From contig NC_134460.1 in the NCBI RefSeq assembly GCF_047948215.1, positions 121,657,324-121,721,323 on the forward strand: a stretch of 64,000 nucleotides of DNA, given 5' to 3'. A program made the position numbers and the translations under genes. This DNA is from Lycorma delicatula. Its lineage: Eukaryota; Arthropoda; Insecta; Hemiptera; Fulgoridae. Shown piece by piece: positions 41,201 to 47,226 of this stretch; the stretch's first letter is position 1, and every line of letters begins with the position of its first letter. The notes beneath the pieces were generated by a model that was not told where the DNA came from, ran no database searches, and worked only from the letters and a program-made list of their open reading frames with translations.

Positions 41201-41582
41201 TAAATTTGCAGACAAGAAAAAAATTCATTACAGGGAAAAATGAACGACTTATAAACAATAGTACTTCTGTTAATGTAATGAAACATGAAAAAATATTTAT
41301 CATTAAAATAAATTCAACAGTAATATAACTAATCTGAAATCATTATTAATTTTTTCTACTTTTTAACAACCTATTAATTCTTAGTTAAAGATTTCAAATT
41401 ACTTCCTAATGTTAAATTGAAATATAATATTTTGATAATAATTTATGGTTACCTGGATATTTTGTTGGCAATTTTGACTTGTATCCATAAATACCATTAG
41501 TAAAATGGTAATTCCTTTTGTTAAATTTATTTATGTTTACTATAAGTTTTGAACATATATGACATAATTTAAATTTGTACAT
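1405..41582 (-). CDS. DHTKD1: DHTKD1, 2-oxoadipate dehydrogenase E1 (14 exons, 3' end outside window)
   Basis: Mitochondrial E1 subunit that decarboxylates 2-oxoadipate with thiamine diphosphate and passes the acyl group to the lipoyl E2 of the 2-oxo acid dehydrogenase complex (lysine/tryptophan catabolism). Coding exons on the minus strand, 5' to 3': 41582-41453, 38614-38494, 36430-36262, 33418-33199, 26645-26484, 23832-23759, 19552-19448, 17708-17487, 15237-15080, 9140-9005, 8903-8772, 5069-4949, 2017-1878, 1561-1405. All introns are GT-AG and every junction keeps phase; the total is 2047 bases, about 682 residues. The family is usually about 900 residues, so the last quarter is off the left edge. 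Key segments: GMPHRGR (222-228), GDG..NN ThDP site (330-332, 363-364), GHNELD (432-437), [13 protein letters not shown] (exon 13). Wording such as NGDSPK and [17 protein letters not shown] fits DHTKD1 rather than OGDH. No stop or frameshift was seen. Confidence 0.95.
1878..2017 (-). CDS. DHTKD1: DHTKD1 exon 13
   Basis: Acceptor TTTTAG, donor GTTAGT. Encodes [20 protein letters not shown] then [21 protein letters not shown]-x-R-G-T-F-S-x-R-H is a hallmark of the family. Confidence 0.95.
2018..4948 (-). other. DHTKD1 intron 12 contents
   Basis: Nearly 3 kb of AT-rich intron. It holds a SINE head at 2221-2292, a 10-bp hairpin at 3078-3111, and a less AT-rich patch at about 3810-4150 that looks repeat-like but which I cannot assign. 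The rest shows no recognisable feature. Intron 13 (1562-1877) is likewise empty. Confidence 0.6.
2221..2292 (-). repeat. SINE remnant, tRNA-like head
   Basis: Read on the minus strand it gives a Pol III-like A box (GTGGTAGCATCTCAG) and a degenerate B box (GCTTGAATCTGG) with tRNA-like spacing. It is the same layout as the better copy at 48845-49002. Only the head is clear. Confidence 0.5.
4949..5069 (-). CDS. DHTKD1: DHTKD1 exon 12
   Basis: Acceptor TTTCAG, donor GTAAAT. Encodes [18 protein letters not shown] then [20 protein letters not shown]. The D-W-x-x-x-E-A-L-A-x-G-S-L block opens the second (pyrimidine-binding) half of the enzyme. Confidence 0.95.
5636..6505 (+). mobile_element. hAT-like non-autonomous element with captured exon
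   Basis: The left end reads ctgtggtggctca and the right end gagctgccactg, an imperfect inverted pair of the CAGTGGCGGCTC type common to one hAT group. The element is flanked by 8-bp direct repeats gttattaa (5628-5635) and gttattat (6506-6513), the duplication length expected of hAT. The left 330 bases match a second copy at 18692-19335. No hAT transposase is visible, so it would depend on one in trans. The right half carries a short coding exon (see 6070-6138). It sits in DHTKD1 intron 11, antisense to the gene. Confidence 0.7.
6070..6138 (+). pseudogene. Amph: Amphiphysin first coding exon, apparently captured
   Basis: ATG at 6070 opens 23 codons that include [14 protein letters not shown] and stop at a GT donor (AAG|GTATTAG). 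This is the N-terminal amphipathic helix of the N-BAR domain of insect Amphiphysin, up to the usual end of coding exon 1 (the next residues in the family are V/I-L-Q-x-L-G-K). The 60 bases before the ATG could be its 5' UTR. No second BAR exon is visible downstream, and the exon lies between the hAT-like ends and the 8-bp target duplication, so capture is more likely than a native gene start. Identification is from memory of the family and rests on a short peptide. Confidence 0.6.
6524..7853 (+). mobile_element. Tc1/mariner-superfamily element, dead copy
   Basis: Terminal inverted repeats: gcaacttaaaagaggctcca at 6525-6544 and its near-complement at 7833-7852. Transposase traces run left to right: [12 protein letters not shown] at about 6750 (N-terminal HTH start), [19 protein letters not shown] at about 7195-7250, then out-of-frame pieces with the QQDSA, RSPDL and FFLWGYLKE wording near 7440-7610. 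Many stops and frameshifts make it a pseudogene. It starts 11 bases right of the hAT duplication. Closest match in my memory is a DDE_3 transposase family common in Hemiptera. Confidence 0.75.
8772..8903 (-). CDS. DHTKD1: DHTKD1 exon 11
   Basis: Acceptor TTTCAG, donor GTGAGT; 44 codons, phase 0 at both ends. Encodes [20 protein letters not shown] then SVSVPENF, corresponding to the T-T-W-x-T-G-V linker of DHTKD1. Separated from exon 10 by only a 101-base intron. Confidence 0.93.
9005..9140 (-). CDS. DHTKD1: DHTKD1 exon 10
   Basis: Acceptor TTTCAG, donor GTAAGA. Encodes [20 protein letters not shown], the conserved P-x-x-Y-A-E helix after the substrate domain, and ends KKVDSYQPE. Phase (one base in) completes the lysine codon begun in exon 9. 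Confidence 0.93.
9300..9578. repeat. Cluster of small hairpins and direct repeats
   Basis: Contains foldbacks at 9300-9309/9314-9323 (10 bp), 9332-9339/9344-9351 (8 bp) and 9540-9556/9562-9578 (17 bp, one mismatch). Between them the 14-mer tagcttagatatga occurs three times, at 9470, 9502 and 9528. No coding potential. Unlike anything else in intron 9. Confidence 0.8.
9932..12298 (+). mobile_element. RTE-like non-LTR retrotransposon, 5'-truncated, frameshifted
   Basis: Encodes the end of an AP-endonuclease ([31 protein letters not shown]), a linker, then a reverse transcriptase ([55 protein letters not shown]) and the usual C-terminal tail ([25 protein letters not shown]). The coding frame is broken by an indel near 11210 and another near 11770, so it reads as three blocks (10061-11218, 11143-11787, 11813-12274). 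A poly-A tail starts at 12279. The 10-mer acaaaaagag at 9922-9931 and 12299-12308 is a good target duplication. The catalytic FADD is intact. Clade is assigned from the layout (endonuclease-RT, short A tail); CR1-like cannot be excluded. Confidence 0.9.
12965..13065 (-). repeat. SINE fragment, same family as 48845-49002
   Basis: Shares the ccaggacta..taggtattg body and the cctgaccaggatttgaacc B-box region with the copy near 48.9 kb. The minus-strand B box reads GGTTCAAATCC. The A-box side is lost; the B-box region is itself an 9-bp inverted repeat (tgaccagg..cctggtca). Confidence 0.6.
13090..15079. other. AT-rich remainder of DHTKD1 intron 9
   Basis: About 2 kb with no exon, element or repeat that I can support. 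Open frames here are short and rich in Lys, Ile, Asn and Tyr, as expected from base composition. Confidence 0.6.
15080..15237 (-). CDS. DHTKD1: DHTKD1 exon 9 (HNELD segment)
   Basis: Acceptor TTTCAG, donor GTATGT. Encodes [19 protein letters not shown], then [18 protein letters not shown]. The G-H-N-E-x-D-x-P segment is diagnostic of OGDH/DHTKD1-type E1 enzymes. Confidence 0.96.
15350..15800 (+). mobile_element. Decayed non-LTR reverse transcriptase 3' part
   Basis: A short reading, [10 protein letters not shown] near 15370, matches the G-L-K-I-N-x-x-K-T-K block that follows the FADD motif in RTE-like elements. Further on, broken frames recall the F-x-M-x-x-W-R-K-L tail. Too decayed to define borders; a minor piece of DHTKD1 intron 8. 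Confidence 0.45.
15850..16260 (-). pseudogene. GC-rich island, possible histone (H2A-like) fragment
   Basis: Much higher GC and CpG than its flanks. On the minus strand a sequence close to the replication-dependent histone 3' stem-loop lies at 15920-15936 (GGCCTTTTCAGGGCC then ACCA, one C short in the left arm). About 50 bases upstream, tgcccaacatcc preceded by ggcgga recalls the codons for the H2A C-terminus (G-G-V-L-P-N-I-Q). The rest of the minus-strand frame (a Lys/Glu-rich run near 16040-16070) is not histone. If real, it is a broken, rearranged copy. The remainder of intron 8 (16340-17486) is AT-rich with nothing recognised. Confidence 0.35.
17487..17708 (-). CDS. DHTKD1: DHTKD1 exon 8 (thiamine diphosphate motif)
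   Basis: Acceptor TTACAG, donor GTAAAT; exactly 74 codons. Holds the ThDP/Mg motif: GDG at residues 330-332, then NN at 363-364 inside [12 protein letters not shown]. It continues [15 protein letters not shown] and ends HVNGDSPK. The GDG form is the textbook ThDP motif; human DHTKD1, as I recall it, has GDA at this place. Confidence 0.96.
18692..19335 (+). mobile_element. Second copy of the hAT-like repeat, split by a SINE
   Basis: Begins cagtggcggctcacg at 18692, a canonical-looking end for this hAT group, and continues after the SINE (19021 on) with wording shared with 5650-5965: gcagcacccc, then tcagtagccatcccccagtt, then the gagagagaac..gttgctcc stretch. It stops at a (TC)n tract near 19340 and has no visible right end and no Amphiphysin exon. 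It lies in DHTKD1 intron 7, ending about 110 bases before exon 7 coordinates. Confidence 0.7.
18725..19020 (-). repeat. tRNA-derived SINE nested in the hAT-like repeat
   Basis: Minus-strand head ACCGGGTTGGTCTAAAG (A-box region) and AGCGTTCAAGTCC (B box), a body of about 200 bases, and an A-rich end GGAAAAAGAAAG. Perfect 15-bp target duplications, aggcactgtggaact, at 18710-18724 and 19021-19035 restore the host repeat when the SINE is removed. Inside the body a perfect 12-bp foldback (18895-18906/18910-18921) looks like an added inverted copy. Confidence 0.85.
19448..19552 (-). CDS. DHTKD1: DHTKD1 exon 7
   Basis: Acceptor TTTTAG, donor GTATTT. Encodes [20 protein letters not shown] and ends EEIVNIQ, running straight on from NPSHLE of exon 6. 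The repeat-derived (TC)n tract of intron 7 ends only about 85 bases downstream of this exon's donor. Confidence 0.93.
20074..20629 (+). mobile_element. RTE-like fragment, near-identical to 9932-12298
   Basis: Starts in the FADD region (ctgatgatatagtaattc) and ends at gcattt, matching about 11510-12040 of the longer copy with only scattered differences. Frame is cut by a hairpin insertion at 20307-20349 and a stop near 20538. The right edge runs directly into a perfect 13-bp palindrome (20630-20656). It has no 3' end or A tail. Recent in age by its similarity to the other copies. Confidence 0.85.
20657..21515. other. Sequence between two RTE-like pieces
   Basis: AT-rich, with a C-rich patch (gggggcccaccaccccacc) at 21230-21270. 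I see no reading frame or known element in it. Since the two flanking RTE pieces overlap in element coordinates they are not simply one copy split by this insert. Confidence 0.4.
21516..21745. repeat. Compound microsatellite after a Helitron-like word
   Basis: The lead-in tatctataaaaatg-type wording at 21516-21545 (tataaataaaaatgtaaatg) recalls the start of a common insect Helitron-like repeat. It runs into (CA)n, (TA)n, (CATA)n and (TC)n tracts from 21549 to 21745, with the unit catacatacatacac plus (TC)n repeated three times. The long His/Thr/Ser-rich open frames across it are artefacts of the repeat. Confidence 0.85.
21767..22080 (+). mobile_element. RTE-like 3' fragment with poly-A tail
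   Basis: Begins gtgctataggagaatg, the same element position as about 11950, and runs to the A tail at 22067. Encodes [20 protein letters not shown] and [14 protein letters not shown]. Compared with the long copy it carries an 8-base insert (atgtgtgt) after 21785 and a deletion of about 40 bases near 22018. Its left edge is one arm of a 26-bp perfect hairpin. Confidence 0.85.
22720..23560 (+). mobile_element. Old non-LTR reverse transcriptase fossil
   Basis: Heavily decayed, but [17 protein letters not shown] near 23410-23455 followed by NEDILEL matches the C-terminal tail of the RTE-like family ([19 protein letters not shown]). Upstream sequence is compatible with RT but full of stops. Within DHTKD1 intron 6. 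Confidence 0.55.
23759..23832 (-). CDS. DHTKD1: DHTKD1 exon 6
   Basis: Acceptor TTTCAG, donor GTATGA. A 74-base exon that encodes a variable loop and ends in [10 protein letters not shown], the invariant N-P-S-H-L-E block. Phase fits both neighbours. Confidence 0.93.
23833..26483. other. DHTKD1 intron 5, no clear element
   Basis: AT-rich. A slightly GC-richer patch at 24050-24210 may be an old element but gives no recognisable frame. A 26-base T run lies at 25765-25790. Nothing else found. Confidence 0.5.
26484..26645 (-). CDS. DHTKD1: DHTKD1 exon 5 (GMPHRGR segment)
   Basis: Acceptor TGCAG, donor GTAAGT. Encodes [19 protein letters not shown] and ends [12 protein letters not shown]. The G-M-x-H-R-G-R-L-N segment contributes active-site residues in 2-oxo acid E1 enzymes. 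Alternative acceptor two bases on (AGAG) would break phase with exon 4, so the first was chosen. Confidence 0.95.
27430..27780 (+). mobile_element. Helitron-like interspersed repeat fragment
   Basis: Wording such as ctcctaaatggttggactg then attttgatgaaattttgtg, followed by the phrase cagacccggtagttgatgct, is typical of a high-copy insect repeat usually classed with Helitrons. No RepHel coding, no CTRR end seen. Classification is from memory only. Confidence 0.4.
29059..29130 (-). repeat. SINE remnant, tRNA-like head
   Basis: Minus strand gives AGTGTTAGCATCCCAGTC (A-box region) and GGTTTGAAACTTGA (degenerate B box) with tRNA-like spacing. Body lost. A (TG)n microsatellite at 29234-29261 lies about 100 bases right. 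Confidence 0.5.
29606..29881. mobile_element. Hairpin MITE with about 100-bp inverted arms
   Basis: Left arm about 29606-29706 and right arm about 29778-29881 are inverted copies with roughly nine in ten bases matching by eye (shared words: gtatttttaccttataatc, aagacaataaaatttaag). The loop is about 70 bases and itself begins and ends with short complementary words (accatcgtgtg / cacacggtc). Non-coding. No certain target duplication; family unknown. In DHTKD1 intron 4. Confidence 0.8.
31740..32010 (-). mobile_element. Non-LTR 3' coding fossil, minus strand
   Basis: Minus-strand readings [20 protein letters not shown], then [18 protein letters not shown], match the N-E-E-V-L..R-R and E-G-x-x-x-G-x-R-x-x-G-R-P-R blocks of the RTE-like tail. 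A different, older subfamily than the 10-kb copy. Flanking introns sequence (32050-33198) shows nothing recognisable. Confidence 0.6.
33199..33418 (-). CDS. DHTKD1: DHTKD1 exon 4
   Basis: Acceptor GCATTAG, donor GTAAGT. Encodes [14 protein letters not shown] at the start and [20 protein letters not shown] near the end, the strongly conserved F-L-x-x-K-F-x-x-x-K-R-Y-x-x-E-G-A-E-S block that opens the catalytic ThDP domain. Confidence 0.95.
33419..36261. other. DHTKD1 intron 3 contents
   Basis: AT-rich with a TA/AAAT low-complexity stretch at 35265-35400. A perfect 11-bp hairpin (36116-36126/36138-36148) sits in a slightly GC-richer patch at 36080-36170 near exon 3. No element assigned. Confidence 0.55.
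36262..36430 (-). CDS. DHTKD1: DHTKD1 exon 3
   Basis: Acceptor TTACAG, donor GTACAT. Encodes [12 protein letters not shown] followed by a helical stretch ending [18 protein letters not shown]. The L-x-P-x-R-Y-G-L and the Y-C-x-x-x-S-x-E-x segments are family features leading into the ThDP domain. Confidence 0.9.
36431..38493. other. DHTKD1 intron 2 contents
   Basis: The stretch 36760-38050 is less AT-rich than typical intron here and could be an old element. Its longest frames (61-89 residues on either strand) match nothing I recognise and hold no motif. No repeats or target duplications seen. Confidence 0.4.
38494..38614 (-). CDS. DHTKD1: DHTKD1 exon 2
   Basis: Acceptor TTTCAG at 38615-38620, donor GTAAAC at 38493. 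Encodes [20 protein letters not shown], the conserved N-terminal helix region of 2-oxo acid E1 enzymes (R-x-HGH-x-x-A-x-I-N-P). Enters with two bases and leaves with two, matching exons 1 and 3. Confidence 0.93.
39690..40720 (+). pseudogene. Tc1/mariner transposase fossil with duplicated 5' part
   Basis: C-terminal half reads [18 protein letters not shown] near 40492-40545 and [19 protein letters not shown] near 40590-40650, decayed forms of the Q-Q-D-G-A-P-x-H and R-S-P-D-L-T-P-x-D-F-F-L-W-G blocks. The N-terminal start appears twice: at 39698 ([11 protein letters not shown]) and 40122 ([19 protein letters not shown]), each followed by similar sequence, so about 100 bases are repeated 425 bases apart. 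Numerous stops. In DHTKD1 intron 1. Confidence 0.65.
41453..41582 (-). CDS. DHTKD1: DHTKD1 exon 1 (start codon, mitochondrial leader)
   Basis: Start codon is cat at 41580-41582 on the plus strand. Residues 1-43 begin [12 protein letters not shown] and then give a lysine/arginine-rich, acid-free stretch ending [16 protein letters not shown]. The GIYGYKSK piece corresponds to the conserved G-V-Y-G-Y just after the presequence in animal DHTKD1, so this is the true N-terminus; the acid-free basic leader fits mitochondrial import. Donor is GTAACC at 41452, one base into a codon. A non-coding first exon further right cannot be excluded, and I cannot place a promoter. Confidence 0.85.
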
Positions 41583-43040
41583 AGTACAAAAATTTCTTAT
41601 TGAAATTTGTGTTTGAAAAAAATCACAATCAATAATCTATAAATAGAAATGTAAAGATCAATATTGTATAAATAGAAATGAAGAGTAAAAGTTAAAATTA
41701 CAACTGATAAAATACATGTGAACAAGTTCAAAGTGTATATAAAGATAAGTGAGAGCAGGGGAAATGAGAGTTTGTTATGAGATGTCTAGCTCTTGATTAA
41801 ATTTACTAATTTAGTTGATAAGCATTACATAAGCATTTTTACTATCTGCTGGTGTTACAGATTAATGAGAACATTAGTTAAAGCATGTGTATATATATAT
41901 ATATATATATAACAATAAAAATTACTTCAGTAACTAATCAATTATATATAGTTTTATTATTTTTATTAACTTATAAATGTGTTTATCAATTTTTTAAGCT
42001 TATATGTGCTTAGGTACTTTATGAAATTAAAAAAAATATATATATAAATATTTTAACCACCATGTTCATTAAAAAAACCAATAAAAGCACTTAACAGTAA
42101 TTCAGGCTCAACACATAGCATTTACAATATTAACACATCCTTAGAAAATACGTTTAATAGATCCCAATTTTTTAGATGTATTTGGTTACAGATTTTTTAT
42201 AAATTTATCACAAAACCAGTTCAAATTGATCTTTTTGCAAACAGTTTACAAAAAAAGGGATTTTCAGATTAAATTTTATATAAGCTAGATTTAACTACTT
42301 TTTAAGGCAAACTGACAAAGTTATTAAGTAAAAAATAAAAAGAATTATTATACTTCAAAAGGATTAAACTTCGTGAAAGCTTTATTCGTGATTTTGATCA
42401 ATAGATTTAAATTTAGTTTATTTTAATAGTATCAATAGAAATAGCATTTTAAACAACAACGTTAAGGAACTTTTTCAAAACGTTTTGTAAAACTACTAGC
42501 TATTAAAAATTTGATTTTTCTACATTTTTCTTCCCACAAATTTTCTCCATTTTTCTCCTCAACTTCTTGGCTTGAAATTTATTTATTTTTTTTTTTGGAA
42601 ATAATTTATTATCAAGAGATTATTAATAATAATTGATCTGAAATTTGTTTAATAATTTTTTATCTAAAGAGCCATTATACAGGTAGAAAATGTTTTAATA
42701 TTTCATCAGAACATAAAACTCACTACCCCTAAATACAGAAAACTTAAAAACGTATCTAATGTTTTACAGTTTCAATCTATCAGCTTGAAAATATTTTCTA
42801 TATTTTTTTCAAATGAGGCATTGCCAAGACAGAAATAGGATTCAACATCTGACGCAGAAGTAAATGTAAAATATGATTTTTGTTAAAACAAACATTTAAT
42901 TTTTTTAATTTTAAGTTAACCTTCGATTTTTAATGATTTTAAAAAGCATTAATTTTTCATGCACATATCCTAAATTTTCATGTTAAGATAATTATTATCA
43001 TACAGAACAGTATAGATTTAAAAAGAGAAAAGGTCAAGGG
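41583..43040. other. Region upstream of DHTKD1 start
   Basis: Should contain the promoter and 5' UTR of the gene. It is uniformly AT-rich; a (TA)n tract lies at 41889-41912. I cannot point to a TATA box, initiator or CpG island. Confidence 0.4.
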
Positions 43041-43960
43041 ATCCAAATGGACTAATAAGTAATAGTGGGAGATGTGTAGAAAGATGTAGAGGAATACATA
43101 TGATTTTTAAACATGGAAAAGACATTCACTGGTGTCAAATGGGATAAACTTATGGAAATACTAAAAAGCCTTTGAATATGCAGTAAATAATTATACCTAA
43201 AACAGAAAGTCGCTGTGAAAATAAAGGAAGTACAAACTGAGTAGGTTAACCTAGGAATAGAAGTAAGGTAAGCGTAATTCCTATTTCCAAAATTGAATTA
43301 TACGTAAACTGAAGAAATGAATAAAAATGCTTAGAAGATGATGGGATCAGTGCATGAGGAAGTAAAATGAACTGTATAAGGTTTGCAGATGACATTGATG
43401 ATTTTAGGAGATGGAGCACAGAAAATATCCTGTGACTTCAAAATAAGGAGATATTATGATTAAAATATGATATGAAAATGTAAGGATAAAAAACAAAAGT
43501 AATGAGGATTGGAGAAAGTAATATTGAGTTAGATACATAAAAACATCTCATAAATTGCTTTTTATTTGAAATTTATTTCTTTATGATATGAAATATAGAT
43601 ACTAAGAAAAAAGGCAGAAGTAAGACCGGATGCATTTGAAATGTAGAAATGGCAGAGACAGGAGAAAATTAAATGGATAGACATAGATAAAATGAAGAGG
43701 TAAAAGGCTCTGAAAGAAGTATTAATTTAATCAGAACCATTTAGAATATGAAATTTAACTGGCTATCATGGGAGAAGAAAGGTTGATTACAACAATGCTA
43801 GAAGGACCAATGAAAGCACAGAAAAGAGGCCAGAAAAAAATATTGTAGACAATCTAAAAGCAAATAGAAGCTATAAGGAACTTAAAAATTTAAGTGGAAA
43901 TAGAAGAAAATATCTCCATTCTCATAGACATATTGCAAGGAACTTACCTCAGATCAAATA
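43040..43960 (+). mobile_element. Old non-LTR reverse transcriptase fossil
   Basis: Broken frames give VKWDKLMEILKSL near 43135, CIRFADDIDDF near 43372-43404 (FADD catalytic box), KTKVMRIG near 43493, and a DAFEM tail near 43630 followed by E-G-x-x-K-x-x-R-G-Q-K wording near 43810. Same overall family as the 10-kb copy but much older and full of stops. Confidence 0.65.
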
Positions 43961-44299
43961 ACTGTACAATGATTGTCAGTTGAGGTATATTTAATTACAT
44001 TTTTAGCGAAGGAAATCAACTTGGATCACAATAATAGTACATCAATAACAGAGAGTACAAAGGATTTTATGTCATGGTTAAGGATAGGTGATAACTTTAT
44101 AACTTGTTAAACAATTTATTACAGGATGTTAGTTTATTATTTTCTTCTGGCAAAAAAATAAGACTGGAAGAGAAAGATATTTTTACTTTCTTTGCTATAG
44201 TAAATGGTACAAAGTAAAGCATGCTAATTGAGTAAAATTTTTCATGCCAGGGTTTCAGCAGATCACATTTTATGACCCACTTAAGCAAAAAAAAACTTA

Positions 44300-44420
44300 A
44301 TTTACCATTAAAAAATCCTGGAATGATGTATATATGTTGGTCTGTTTTCTGCTTTACATCTCCAGACTGAATGGACCAATTTGGACAAAACTGCAATTTT
44401 GGTTATAATTGAACAAGGGA
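44300..44420 (-). repeat. Interspersed repeat fragment
   Basis: Minus-strand phrase tttgtccaaattggtcc then agatgtaaagcagaaaacag is of the kind found in high-copy insect repeats. No borders or class determined. Confidence 0.3.
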
Positions 44421-44506
44421 AAGGTTCAGTCATCATGGATCTTGTATCTCAAAATTTTACTAATAGTAGAAAATTTTTTTTATACAATTCTTGCATATTT
44501 ACGAAA

Positions 44507-45804
44507 TGCGACAAAAAAGTAATGAGACTGATGTGAAAAAAATATTGCTTACCGTTTTAGTGTTGTCTCCTTCAAAGTAGTTCCCCTCTGATTGCACACA
44601 CTTATTCCAGCACTTCTGCCATTGATGGTAACATTTCTGGAACTCATCTTCTGTAATATCCTCCAAGACCCTCGTCACAGCTTTTTGGACATCTTGTGTT
44701 GTTTGAAAATGGTGTCCCTTGACCGCCATTTTGACTCTTGGAAATAGAAAAAAAGTCGCACGGAGCGATATCTGGTGAATAAGGTGGCTGTGGTATTACT
44801 GAAATTTGTTTTGAAGTTAAAAATTGCTGTACTGACAGAGCAATATGGGATGGCGCATTATCGTGATGCAGAATCCAATTATCAGCAATGTTGGCACGGA
44901 AACGAAGAACTCGTTTACGAAGTCTTTCTAAAATTTCTTTGTAGAAATATTGGTTAACTGTTTGTCCAGGAGGCACCCACTCTTTATGAACAATTCTCTT
45001 GAAATCGAAGAAGCACACAAGCATGCATTTCACTTTTGACTTTGACATGCGAGCTTTTTTTTGGTCTGGGTGATCCCTTTGAACACCATTGCGAACTTTG
45101 GCGTTTTGTCTCTGGATCGTATTGAAAAAACCAATCTTCATCACCAGCGATAACACGGCTCAACAAATCTGGATTGATTTCCATTTGCTCTAACAGATCG
45201 GCTGCCACATTTTTCCGTGTTTCTCGCTGTTGTTGTGTGAGGTTTGGGGACCATTTTTGCACAAATCTTTCTCATACCAAGATCTTCAGTTAATATTAGA
45301 CGAACCGTTTCTCGATTGATGTTTAGTTCTTCTGCAATCATTTACACGGATAATCTTCGATCAGATCATACGATTTCACGCACCCTGGTCAAGTTGACAT
45401 CTGTCTGTGAGGTTGATGGTCGTCCACTGCGGGTCTTCATCTTCAACATTCGTTCTGCCTTTACTAAAAATTTTATGCCACCGAAAAACTTGAGCTCTTG
45501 ACATAACCTCCTTTCCAAAAGCCTTCTGAAGCTTACCATAAGTTGTCGTCGCGTTTTCACCCAATTTAACGCAAAAAGAAATGGTATACCGTTGCGCAAT
45601 ATTTTGCGGTTTCATTTCTGTGACGAGAGACACAAACACGTGTTCACTTATTACAGCACTACTCACGACTGAGCAGTTGCATCAATGTGCCGTTTGGACT
45701 AGAAGTAGCTTATAGACCAAGGTCAAAGATGGTGTGCCTACGCAAGCTCCAGGGTTGCCACATCTTGCAAAGAAAAATCAGTCTCATTACTTTATTGTCG
45801 CACC
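44507..45804 (-). mobile_element. mariner element, both ends present, transposase frameshifted
   Basis: About 1.3 kb. Terminal inverted repeats: tgcgacaaaaaagtaatgag at 44507 and its near-complement ending at 45804; TA follows the right end at 45805. The transposase on the minus strand is complete in outline: HTH part (FCVKLGENATTTYGKLQKAF, MSRAQVFRWHKIF), linker RSGRPSTSQTD, second HTH EELNINRETVRLILTEDLG, then the catalytic core with GDEDWFFQYDPETKRQSSQW, WILHHDNAPSH and YSPDIAPCDFF. Exactly 34 residues separate the second and third aspartates, the D,D34D signature of mariner. At least four indels and one in-frame stop split it over 45666-44499. Fewer breaks than the other transposase fossils here, so it is relatively young. 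Confidence 0.92.
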
Positions 45805-45924
45805 TAATGTTCACTTAACTTTCTTCCTAAGTGATACCAGCTTTTTAATCATACTGTAAGGAAAGGATTAAGATTAAGCTCAGCTCTATATAAATGCCAG
45901 AAAAATTAAAAAATAGCTACCAAT

Positions 45925-46150
45925 CTTGTCTATACAGTAACAACATTTAGTAGCCTACAAGTACACAAAAGAAACGGGAACTGGTTAAGATATGTTATTA
46001 GAGGGAGTGGAATCTCAACATTGGAAGGGTTAGTAGAAGGAGACAGAAAGCAAGAAAGAAGTAGAAGGCTTGAAACAGAGATGGAGACAGCAGCAGTGTA
46101 AGGGACCTGACACCAGATGATGATGGCCCAGAGCAAAGCTGGAAACAGTT
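45925..46150 (+). mobile_element. Non-LTR 3' tail fragment
   Basis: Reads KRNGNWLRYVIRGSGISTLE then GLVEGDRKQERSRRLE, the G-N-x-L-x-H-V-L-R..E-G-x-x-x-G-x-R-x-R-G-R-P-R tail of RTE-like elements. It may be the 3' end of the fossil at 43040-43960 with the mariner and other sequence between. Confidence 0.6.
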
Positions 46151-47226
46151 GCTAATTTTTCAATAAAAAATATCTTCAAGTAAATTAAATACTGATCACA
46201 GCTTGGGGTATTTCATCTCTTGAATTTTCTTGTTTCTTATCCTTATGTGATAAGATTTCTGTCAAAAAATGTTTTTTATCAATCATTAAATATTTGTGAA
46301 GAATATTAAATAAATATTTAATTTAACAATTTCAAATTTACTAAATATTTAATTTTAGGAAAGAATTCTGTTCCAATTTTATTTTAACCCATGTTTACAT
46401 TTTACAAGAACAGTAATATCATTTAACAAATGTTATCAAAAATATTAAGGAAATCTTTTAAATTTAACTCTCAAAAAAAATTACTTTTTTTAATAACAAA
46501 AAATATATTTTTGGATGCTGTCATCAATACTTTTTAACAATAATCAATTTATAAATCACTTATTTTGATTGGTAAATAATAATTGTCTAATTATAGTATG
46601 TAACTTCAGAATGGTGTCAGAAATGGGAAGTTATGTTACTACACAGAAAAAAACTGCATTTCCCTGAATGGAGTAAGAAAAACCTTGGTAAAACTTGGAT
46701 CTGAGCAGTATCAAAATAATAACTGCATAAATGCAGTTCGGTAAATTCAAACAATTGCAATACTTAGTAACTACTCACTTTAAATGATTTATGTTTGATA
46801 ACACTGGACTTCGTGATTTTTGTTTCACGAGTACCAATAGGTGTACTTAATGCAGATTTTTATCCTTTTATCAAATATGTATTTGGAATTTCTCCATCAC
46901 CCACAGTTTTTTTGTTATTTTAATTTTTTTAAATATTTTAAAATGTTTCTTCATCCATTGTCGAGTAAAAGCTTATAGAGCATTGTGAATATGACGGAAC
47001 CAAATGAGCTAACTCTAAGGGTAGCGTTGCTACTGTTGTGCAGGTTCAGACGTGTACAAACATGATCTAGTATAGCACACATTCATCAGAACGATGCCAG
47101 TTGTGAAATAGTAATCATGTCATTGTGAGTGCTTATTGTGTATTACATATTTACAATTTTATTTCTTTTAATTAGTCATTAGTTACAAAAGCCTAGTTTG
47201 TTTAAATCATCCAGCACTGCGAAGAA

